Program-made: the position numbers and the translations under genes
Assembly: GCF_964355755.1 (NCBI RefSeq)
Contig: NC_092672.1
Coordinates: forward strand, 28,700,501-28,764,500
Direction: 5' to 3'
Length of the DNA: 64,000 nt
Origin: Antedon mediterranea
Lineage: Eukaryota > Echinodermata > Crinoidea > Comatulida > Antedonidae
Notes under the pieces: model-generated
Told to the model about the DNA's origin: nothing
Seen by the model: only the letters and a program-made list of their open reading frames with translations
Database searches by the model: none
In this document: piece after piece, positions 1-11,300 of the stretch
Layout: each line of letters begins with the position of its first letter
How positions within the stretch are numbered: the stretch's first letter is position 1

Positions 1-2358
1 ATGGCGGCACCTTGGTTATTGGATGGGAGAAGTCGCCATTTCAGCATCAACTACACATTTTCTTAAATGGAAACCATTTCACTGAAGACTTTCCACTACC
101 AAACGGACCAAATATGGGAGCCAAAGTTTTGGGTAAGTCATGGCATTACAATATAAAGTATGGTAAATCTGCAATCTATTTAGTCTGATAGAAAGAGTCT
201 AATAACCTGCAGCTAAATATAAAGGAGAAACACGTTATTCATCAATTCTAACTAAATCATGTTAATATATTTAGGTGTATTTGGTGGCTTGGAGATGCAT
301 GGAGTTTCTCCCAATATAACATGGACACATTTGAGCAGTTCTCTCATCGCTGGCGATGACATCATCTATCTAAGAGAAAATGTAACTTGGAAAGTAGGAG
401 ATGAGATTGTGGTGGCATCAACATCGTATGAGGCTTGGGAAACTGAAACGTTCATGATAATTGAAATTATTAATAACCATACTGTACGAATCAATGACAC
501 AGCCAAGTACAAACATATAGGTATTTATAGATTTTTTATTCAATAACATAATTATCAAGTCTTTACAATTTCAAAACGTTTTCTGGAAGAGATTTTGGAC
601 TTTTTAAACAATTAATTTGCGAAGCATATGAGTATTTATTTGCACATCCCATATTTATGATATGAATAACCCCATTATTGCACACCATTTTAGCTGAAAC
701 GGTCACTCTTGAAGATGGATCTCTAACATACACCGAAGCTGCTGAGGTTGGTCTCCTTACGAGAAACATTCAAATTATTGGTGCTGACTACAGTAATTTG
801 TTTGAAGAGTCATTTGGAGCTAGAGTTCTGATTGGCAAATTTAATCAAGATGGTATTGAATACAAAGGTAATAAATTCAAATATATAAATATTGTTCTGA
901 AGTATGAAAGTTTTTGCTGTTGTTTTCCGTATTCTGTTAACTTTATATTCTTTTTTAGGTTATGCTAAAATCTCAAATGTTGAATTTAAACATTCTGGAC
1001 AAGAAGGCTGGACAGATTTTTATGACCCACGTTATTCAGTTGCTTTCTTGGATATTGGAGAAGTTACTGGAGAAAACCCATCGTTTTTACGAGAATGTAC
1101 ATTTCATAATGGCTTCAGTCCTGCTATAGGAGTGTTTGGTACTTCAGGACTAACAATTCAGGATAATGTTATTCACCACACAGTTGGAGCAGGTAAGCAA
1201 TGGCAAAAATACGTATATTTCCCCTTATATAGTAACTTAGATTTTAGATAGTTTGTGGTTTTTGCAGCAGTGTTTATTTAGATGACTATATTTCTTTGAT
1301 TTGAACTTTGACATTACTCAGGTATTATTGCATGGGGGAGAGATCATCAAATCCTGCATAACCTAGTAACACTTACAGTCTTTCCTGGTACATATCAAGA
1401 CCGCTACAATGCTGAGGATATATCTTGGCCAGCAGGTATTGAAATCGAGAGCTCCAGAGATGTCATCCTACAAGACAACACTGTGGCAGGCTCTGAGAGG
1501 GTGCTGTACCATATCAGTGGTGAGATCTGTGACGTTGAAAGTCAGTGGAGTAACAACGAAGGGCATACTTCTTTGCACGGCGTTCATCTTCTGACGGGAG
1601 ATGGTCAGAGAGACTGCACACAAATTGCCAATTTCTTCATCTGGAAGAATTGGGATTATGGAGTCTTTTTCCAAATTTCGAGTTCCGTTGTAATGACTGA
1701 TCTTGTTCTTGCTGACAACAACATCGGGGTGATGCCATTTGTCATTTGGCCATCTTCTCTTAGTCATAAAGCTGTTGATAAGTTTGTCAGAATGGAGTCA
1801 TCGTTTATAATTGGTACAAGCCCGTTCTTTGATTGCTATGAGTTACAGGTAGGTTCAGTAAGATATAAACATTTTCATTAAATATGAACATTTTTATTAT
1901 TCATTTTAAAAGATGTATTTATTTCTGTTTTTTCAAATGTTATTATATTGTCATTTTAGGGAACTATATTTTGCAAAAAATGATATCAATATATATAGAT
2001 ATTATATATGCATACTTGACTTTCACTCGAAAGGAAAATTTTCAAAGAACTTTCTTACTATTCTACCTTCTGTTTCTTAACGTTTACTGATAATGCCATT
2101 CCATTGTGTAATCAGTCATTTAATTCATAAGTTATGATTAAAATATTACATTTTTTATTAATATTTTTATGTACATATTTCAGAATCAACCGGAGAATGC
2201 AGGTCAAAGTGCAAAACAGCGTGCACCTCGTGGTCCAGACAACGGAAATGCTGGATTCGTGTGGGCAAATTTCATGTCTGGTGATAATGGTGCTCCATTT
2301 TTTCCATTTCATGGTATCCATAATTACCCAGCTATTGCTGGAAGCACACGATTGCAAG
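1..2358 (+). CDS. PKHD1L1: Copy 1: end of G8-2 and second beta-helix region (6 exons)
   Basis: Exons 1-132, 275-520, 694-867, 959-1192, 1322-1848 and 2184-2358. The first is cut by the window edge and encodes the end of the second G8 domain ([14 protein letters not shown]-like). Exon 275-520 has the [12 protein letters not shown] segment typical of the region after G8. Exons 959-2358 carry repeated short beta-strand units ([19 protein letters not shown], then [11 protein letters not shown]) typical of PbH1 parallel beta-helix repeats, as in CEMIP/TMEM2 relatives. The copy 2 equivalents are 56652-59179 with identical exon lengths. Intron 133-274 has only about two differences from its copy 2 counterpart. 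Confidence 0.85.
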
Positions 2359-5300
2359 GTATGTAAAGCATGACATACGCTGGTTCTTACTTTGGCAAAC
2401 CAAGTCAATACTTGGACAAACCAACAAAAACCATTGTTTGAATTCTATTGCATGAAACGCAAGGTTACAATGCTGAATGCTTATTTAGATGAACATAAAC
2501 ATTTCATTGCATTCAAGTTATCACCACCGTAATTTTGAGGTTTTCCATTATTACTGTTTTATCATAAATAGGTCTTTAATATCGGAATACATTTTTGGTG
2601 AATATATTTCAATATAATTATTTATTTACAATAAAGATATTTTGCTTATTCTTATCAATAGATGTCACATTTGCTTATTTTGATTCTGCGTGTAATAAAG
2701 ATCATTACGCTATTATGACCAATCCATCAAATGATGATGGTATCCACCCAATGTCCGCTGTAGGTACAAAGATGGTAACAGTCAGAGATGAGAACAGGGT
2801 TTACATACATAGACCTAATTTAGGGTAAGTACTAATAGTAGGTATCCTTTATGTCTGTAACAGGTTCGTACTACTAGCACCGTAGCTTTATCGCGTAGTA
2901 TTTTCCGGAGCTGCAGCACTGGCACAAACACAATAAAATCATCCACAAAGACAGTTCTTGGTTTTGAAAAGTTAAATTCTTTTATTGAAGCTAGTAACCA
3001 GTTGGAAGGAGATGTAACAAAAACAGTGTTACTATATTTAAAATAACATATCAGTGATCGATCGATCAATCGTATCATTAACGACAGTATAGGCTACTAT
3101 TGCGTTGTGTCTAGTATAACAATCAAATAACTAATCAACTATATTAACTTAAAACAATTCTAAAATTAAGAGAGATAAAAATATAGATGCTTACCTAGTA
3201 ACCAGTCGGAAGGAGATGAAAACCTTCACTTTGGGCTAGGCACTAGCAAGTGTCATCCATTCCCAGTTAGGTACTATGACAATTTATAACCGATTGTATA
3301 TACATTTACCATAACGTTATTTCGTAGTTTACAGACCGATTGTATTGTACACATGTAATTATCAATTTTAAAGTTCGGTTATACAAAAAGGAAACTATTA
3401 AAAAAGAAATCAATTAACAAAATCCCTTGTCCATTTATGAACTGACCCATACTGAAACATTATACACTAAATATTCATGACCATTTTCCCGCCACTCATC
3501 TGTTTATAGCATGGTCACTTATCATTCCAGCTTTTACTTTAATGGGTCCCACAAGGTTTCTCAGATTCAAGTCAAATTCAGCAGATAAATCATTCAAGTA
3601 TTTGGGTATAAGCATACCTGTTACATATCTACGGACCTCTTGCATTTATCCAAGTTACGTCATTGTAAATCATTGTGTAAACTCACTTGCCAGTTGCATT
3701 ATGTTCACCAACCTAGTACACTTACCTACAATACTTTTTTATTTAATCTTAATAGTAAGGTTAATCCTTCTGATTGTGTGGACATGGATTGTGATGCATT
3801 TAAGAAAGCAATGATCAGAGATGAAGATGGTGGAATTCTAGGAGGATCACGGCCTGGTTATGTTATTCCTGATTCTTCATACGAATGGGATGGAGATCCG
3901 AGACGTGGACTTGGTGATTATAGAATTCCCAACATGATGGTTACAGACATCGATGGTAGTAAAATTCCTTATGATGAAAAATGTCCACATAAAGGTTGGC
4001 TGTCTGTTTTAATTTTGAATTATTTTAGATTTTGTAAACCTTGATAATATCTAGTAACTGCGTTTTTTACCTAAAATCTTTTCTCCTAATAAAGTTGCAC
4101 TCTTAAACATGACTAGTACAGTCCACGCAATTTTTTTGTTGCATCCCGTTTTTGATGGGTAAGAGAATCACTGTGTTGTAGCGGTGATCTTTATATAACC
4201 TGCTTTTTTCTTTAAGGTATCATTGGTACAGAAAGTTGCATATGGCATGACTCTTGGCAGGCTTTTGAATGCTATGACTATGATTACGCTATGTTAATTA
4301 TTGAAAGTCTTGATCCGGACACAGAAGTACGACGTCTTTCACCAATCGCCATTGGGTCTAACGGTTATGTTGATTTGATCAATGGACCTCAAGATCATGG
4401 CTGGTGTCATGGGTACACATGTCAAGAGCGCATCAGCACATTTATGTCTATCGTTGCAATTGGAGAGACTTATGAAATGTATATGAGTTCCACAAATCCT
4501 CAAACGTTACGACTTCATTTCTTGAACACAACTCCAGATCAAAAAATAGTTGTCGGCATATGGTATGCCAATCCTCAACGCTTAGATGTGTACCATCAAG
4601 GTCGCTATGTCATGCCAAATAACGGGCAGCTGGATGGAGATACGTTCATATGGGTTCCAGAAGATCCAAACGGAACAGACGATCAGTTTATGCCAACTCC
4701 TGACTCCAACATTTATGGCGAAAACTATTTTGATCGCGATTGGCAGACTCTTTGGATACTTATACGTGGTAGTGACCCAATTGACATCATCACTACACCG
4801 GTTATAATGGTTGACGTTGGTGTGGCTCCTGTTGATGTTGATGACTTTTATGAAGAAGATCTTGTTAACAATCTTGCCAGTTTGCTTGGTGTTGATGAGT
4901 CTCAGATTAGAGTCGTTGATGTTGTCAGGGAAGGTGGTCGTAGAAAAAGATCCACAGAATTTCAAGTTTTAATTGAGATTGGAGAATCACCAAGAGCATC
5001 ATCGAACAGCTCAGAGAATTCAGGTAGACCTAAATATATTCTTTCTTGTATATATAATATATATAGTAAGAAAATATCTTTCTTTGACCATACCAAAGTA
5101 TCACATAATCTATCCAGATTTCTTCTTCTCTGTTTTTAGTTTCATGTTTAGAAATTAGTTTCAATTCAAGTTCATTTCATTGGCTATTATTTTGATATCT
5201 AAACAATAATTAATATGTCTTTTTTTCAGGCAATTCAACCCTTGAATATGATGAGTTAGTTAACCTTCAAGTAGAAATAGTTAATACAGCACAAACCGGT

Positions 5301-8300
5301 ACTTTGTCCGAGAGTCTTGAAGTTGAGGTTATATCATTAGCAATGACCGATCCTTCTTCCCCAGCTGAAGACCCAACAGGAGGTGTCAGAGCAACAAATG
5401 AAACAGGAGGTCCAAGTACAGGTAATGAAACGTAAGTCACATTTTAAGCCTTCAAAGAAGTAATAAAAGGTTGAAGTAGAGTTTTCTGTAGGGTTCCACT
5501 AGTAAAAAACTGGCTTGTATCGTCTTTTCCAAAGTCTTAAATTGTATTCTTATGTGTAGCTTGCAACAAATATAACCCTAATTAAATGCCTATATCATTA
5601 CATTGGTTCACAGGTATTCTGAGAAGCAAGCTGAAGAAGAAGCGGCCAGTGAGCCAGGAGTAGCAATCATCTATCAATTCCCAAGCACGATGAGCATACA
5701 TGTACAACCGGCTGATGCTACGGAGAACCATCCATTTGGGGTTCAACCTTGCATCTGTATATTGGATACCAGTGTAGGTTTGACACAATTCTTTCTAAAC
5801 TTTATTATAGGCTATCAAACGTTGGTAATACACCATAGGTTTGATACAAATATTCGGACAAAAAAAAGGAACTATTCAATGATTTGTTGTTTTTTTCCAG
5901 GGTAACATTGTGCAAAATCTTGGACATTCTTCACATCCATGGAAAATGCAGGCAGTTTTGCAACGCCCAGGAGTATCTGATGCAGAGCTGGTCAGCAACA
6001 ACACTGTAGATATAATATATGGCTGGGCCAACTTCACTGATCTTGCCATTAATCTGCCGGGAAGTGGATACTTCTTGGAATTCAGCATTGTTTATCCCAA
6101 CACATCCACGCTAGAAGGCACCAACTCAATGGAGTTTTCTGTAAGTGAGAGTGTTTTCTACATATCCATCGCTGATCAACCGACTAGCCCTTTAAAGGTT
6201 TTGGAGACATTTGATGTTCAGTTTAATCTAATTGAAGATTTTACTACGGATATTGCAGAACATCTGGATTCTAAGGTTGGTGATTGCTTAATGAATTATA
6301 CAATTCCCCTTACACCAAGCTTAAAAGTACCTTCAATTGTAGACTACTGTTGTGTATCCAATCTAAGAGCAACTTCTGTTGAAGACTAGCCTACAGTACC
6401 TACAAGTCACTCCCATAAAACATCTAACTCTAACAACACTCAATAAGTTACAAGTTTCCATTAAGCTAAAATCAAATTTAAGGCCGTTTTCAATACCGTA
6501 ATAATTACATCCAGTTATCATCTCAAAATCCAACTTAATGTCCTGTTTCAACGTTCCAATATGTCTTATTTTTAGAATTACAACTGGACAGCTAACATAA
6601 GTTTATACATGCCGGAAAACTACCGTGGTACTTTACAAGGCCAGTTGACTACTCAAGTGGACCTGACGTCAGCACAAGGCGTCTTCTACAACTTATCGAT
6701 CAGTGCTACTGGTTTTCAATATGTTTTACAAATTGAAGTGGTTACCATCCCAAGCAATGATTACTACCTGTCTGCACAGTTAGATCAATTTGATATAAGC
6801 AATGTTGATAAGCATACAGAAAATCCAGTTAAAGTAGGCTTGAAGTTTTATGGAGACTATGCAACAGTGGCAGCAGGAAAAGAAGACTATCTTGCAATTA
6901 ACTTCATTAATAACTTTGCTGTTTCATATCCAAAGGTCACTATTTCTTCAGTAGAAATCAGTGAAGGTAAGTTCACAATCTGCGAATTGAGTGGTTGTTA
7001 ACGTTTTTTATTGATCAGTTCAATGTTTGTTTAAGAATGTTTCTCATTTGGTTCCATCATCATTATTTATTTGATGACTGGAGAGACTGCAAAAACAAAC
7101 GAAGTCATTCATCATGACCTCACTGCAGGTTGCATATCATTCTTAGTCTTTTTACAACATTTCGTTAGCTCATTATGACGGATGTACTAAAACGAAGAAA
7201 GTCATTTATCGTGACCTCTGCAGGTGGCATATTGTTAACGTTGTACACAATTTTCGTTAATTCAGGTTCAATCATCTTTGATTTTATAATGACTGGAGAT
7301 ACTTCAAATACACTAGAAGCCATTTTTCGTGACCTTGGTGTAGGTCTTATATCATTAACCTTTGATGGACATATTCTTGAAGCAGATCCAAGTTATATTA
7401 TGCTTAATGGTAAACCTTTCGAGCCTAAAGTTGTAAGTCAAATAGCTTGTTTTTATTTATACAACCTGTATTTATTTCAAATTGCATTAATTTATTTAGG
7501 AAAAATTCAGAATTAATAAACAATATGCCTATATTGTATGGTCAAAATATGTTTAATTAAACTAAATTTATTAATTGTAATTATTGATAATTCAATAGTA
7601 AAATAAGTTTTTGTGGTACACAATGCGTTTCCTAAAATGAAGTAAAATAAGGTAATCTCGAATTTTTGTTTGTTATGCTATAATCGCCTTCTAGAGCATA
7701 AACGAAATATTGAGACATACTCAGCTTTACTTTATTTCCTTTATGAAAGCGCATGGTTTACCGCAAAATAAATCTCTTTACTAGTATTTATTCATCATCT
7801 TTAACCAATAATATGTTGTGTTTTAGGACGATCCGTCTGGTCTTCCAATATGGGCCATTGTGTTGATTGTAATAATCAGCTTATTAATGGTTTTCATCAT
7901 GGGAGCTGCTTTGGTCAGAGTTTGCTACAGTCCTAGTAAGAATCAATTTTTTATGAAGAGAGAAAATAACAAATGTTACTATAGGCCTAATAAGTTCAAT
8001 TTATCCACGGAGGCCCAGATCAACACAAGGCTGCTTTTCCCAGCTTCTCGAACTTCACTAAATTCTTATTGGATGCTACACACACAGATCCTCTAAATTT
8101 GAGATGCAGACGAGCATTTTCATACATGTATACATACTGTGCATTAATTGAACACATTTGCAGTAAAATGTGTTTACAACAAGGTCATCGATTAGAAATT
8201 GAGCAACGCATTGCTTTTGTATCCTTTGACATCAATTGACAATTTCAGTAATTTTCATTTGATCGTCCACAGCGCCTTAAACTTCTCACTAACGCTTTAC

Positions 8301-11300
8301 TAGTAGCTACTTAAAATATATCCGTTTTAAAGGCAGGCTGTTTATTCTCTCTTTTTAGTCTTTGTCTTCTTATACAAAATGAAGTTTTTAATTGTTAAAA
8401 TTGTTAAAACGGAGTTGGATAGCCGAGTGGTTAGGACAGTTGACTGTCATACAGATAGACCCTGGTTCAATTCCCGACAACTTCCAGTCCACTCAGCTGT
8501 AAATGAGTACCTAGTTGAAATACTAGGGAAGAAAAAAGGCGGCGTTGAAAGGAACTGGCCATCCTACCACATAATACCGAGGCTTAGTACTTTAGTAATT
8601 GTCGGCGCAACGGTAAAATAAAACAACTACTAAATGTATACAGTAAACTATGCAATTTATTCCAAGTGAATCAAGTGAGGATTCTCAATAAATAGATAAA
8701 ATATACAATATACAATGTTTGATAAGACAGAGCAATAAACGGTGTAGCTAAGATGCTGGTTGAGAAAAGAGTGTGTTAATAATGTGGTCAGTGCATGGTA
8801 ATATTGGGCTTGGCCCACCTCATCTGACCAATTAGGATTAAGAGAATTAATGTGGTTTTCTGTTAGAGTCATTAACATTCTTAAAATCCATTAGCTAGAA
8901 AAGTGAAGGTAACAGGAAGGTAACCTGTCAATGTGAGGTTAAATAAAGAGATATATAGAGGATGTATAAATAATCAAATTAAAAGCAAATGTTGAATTGT
9001 TTAAAAGCTATGTGGTAGGTCTGCTACAGGAGCCCCCTTCCAGTGAAAGAATTAATGATAGAACGAGACAAAACGTTGAGGGAAATGAACATGTCTACCA
9101 GAACGAGTAGTACGGGGAGGGGTTGCCAAAATGGGTGACGGGTTGGTTGGTTTGACTAGGGGTGATGCTTGTAGCTTGGGAGTGAGGGTTTGCTCTTGGC
9201 TTTTAAATATATCAGTATCCAAATGAGCTACCTTTAAGCGATCAATACTGACTGTGTCCTGTCGACCATTTAGATCGAGAACAAAGTGTTTGTCTGTTCG
9301 ACTTAATACCTTAAATGGACCATCATATGGACGTTGTAAGGGTTTTCGAACAGAGTCCCTTCGCACAAAAACATGGGTACAATTAAATATTTCTTGATTG
9401 ATATAGGATTTACGGTTAGAGTTGGTGCGGGTAGGTGTGGGACGTAGTTTACTCATATTATCACGCAATCTATCAATATAATTAGAATAATCACAATGTT
9501 CAGAGTTTGAATTAAAGAATTGTCCAGGTAATCTTAAAGTAGTGCCATAAACAAGTTCAGCTGCACTATGACCTAGATCAGCCTTAAGGGCTGTACGAAT
9601 GCCTAAAAGTACTATAGGTAAATGTTCTGTCCATTTAGTGTGATCATTATGTGCTTTGAGAGAACCCTTCAAATGTCGATGAAAACGTTCTACAAGTCCG
9701 TTCGCAATAGGATGGTAGGCAGTTGTATGAATGTGCTTAGTTCCTAGTAAGTTGGCGAGTGAATGAAATAATGCAGATTCAAATTGTCTTCCTCGATCTG
9801 TTGTAATGGTTGAAGGTATTCCGAATGAAGCGATCCATCGATTGACAAATGCGTGTGCGACAGTATCGGCTGTGATATCCGGAATAGGTACGGCTTCGGG
9901 CCATCGAGTAAAACGATCGATAAAAGTGAGTAAATAAGAAAAACCATTTGACGGAGGGAGAGGTCCAACAATATCTATATGTACATGGTCAAAACGGGCG
10001 TCAGGTGTAGAAAAAGTAGAGAGTGGCGAAACGGTGTGCCGGTGTACTTTGGAACGTTGACATTGAATGCATGTTTGAGACCATCGTCGTACATCACGAT
10101 TGATTGCTGGCCATACGAAACGGTCAGTAATTAAACGTTGTGTTGCTCGTATACCAGGATGTGATAGCGAATGTAGAGTGTCAAATATTATGCGTCTGAA
10201 TTCTTGTGGGATATATGGACGTGGATTGCCTTTGGAAATATCACAAAGAATTGTAGAGTCAGAAGTTGGAATTGGAAAGTTTTGAAATTGTAGTGAAAAC
10301 GGTGATTCAAGTAGCTTGTGCAATTCATCGTCATTCTTTTGTGCAGCAGCAATAAGACTAAAATCAACAATGTTAGTTGTGTTGTGACTGAACGTATTAA
10401 GTTCGATTCGCGACAATGCATCAGCTGCTGCATTAGCTTTTCCACTCACATGGCGTATGTCCGTTGTAAATTGAGATATGAAATCGAGATGACGGATTTC
10501 GCGTGGCGAGTGACGATTTGGTTTGGCGAGTAAAGCATACACAAGTGGCTTATGGTCAGTAAAAATATGAAATGAGCGTCCTTCAAGTGAATGACGAAAA
10601 TGTTTAACTGAAAGGTATGCCGCCAAAAGTTCACGACCAAATGTGCTGTATCGCGTCTGCGCTGGTTTCAACTTCTGTGAGAAAAATGAAATAGGTTGCC
10701 AATTGTTGTCAATGCATTGTTGTAGTATACCCCCTATGGCCACATCCGAAGCGTCAACCATGATACTTAAAGGTGCATTTGGCTGCGGATGGGTGAGAAA
10801 TGTAGCACTTGCGAGGGCGACTTTAATATTATTAAATCCCAATAAAGCTGCGTCGGTCCATACCAGATCCTGTTTCTTACCTGCCCCAACAAGTAGAGCT
10901 GTGACAGGTTGTAAAATCTGGGCACACTGCGGTATAAATCGCCTATAAAAGTTAATAAGTCCAAGGAATTCACGTAGTTTGCGTAAAGAAGTTGGTTGTG
11001 GAAAGTTTTGTATCGCTTCGACCTTTACTTGAAGTGGTCGGACACCTTGCGAATCAACATGATGTCCAAGAAACTCGAGTGACGAAACTCCAAATTGGCA
11101 TTTCGCTGGGTTGAGAACAACGCCATACTCATTAAGACGTGTGAATAGTTGATGAAGATGAGTTTCGTGTTCCTCGGCGTTGGAACTTGCAACAAGCAGG
11201 TCGTCGATATAAGCGTAGCAAAAATCCAATCCACGCGTTACCTGATCAATAAAACGTTGAAAAGTTTGAGCGGCATTGCGGAGGCCAAATGGCATTCTAT

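Noticed and set aside
4582-4965. 127-codon minus-strand frame, with an equivalent at 60464-60847
   Set aside because: Present in both copies only because it is antisense to the conserved 807-bp exon.
7860-8096. Open frame running from the TM exon to a TAA at 8096 as the true C-terminus
   Set aside because: Copy 2 has a 17-bp indel and a changed frame in the same place, and a good phase-1 donor precedes it. Better explained as intron.
8411-8484. Functional tRNA gene
   Set aside because: A and B boxes are present, but it continues into a SINE body with target duplications and acceptor-stem pairing looks imperfect.
8379-8621. 80-codon + frame
   Set aside because: It covers the tRNA-derived SINE head and body; chance frame.
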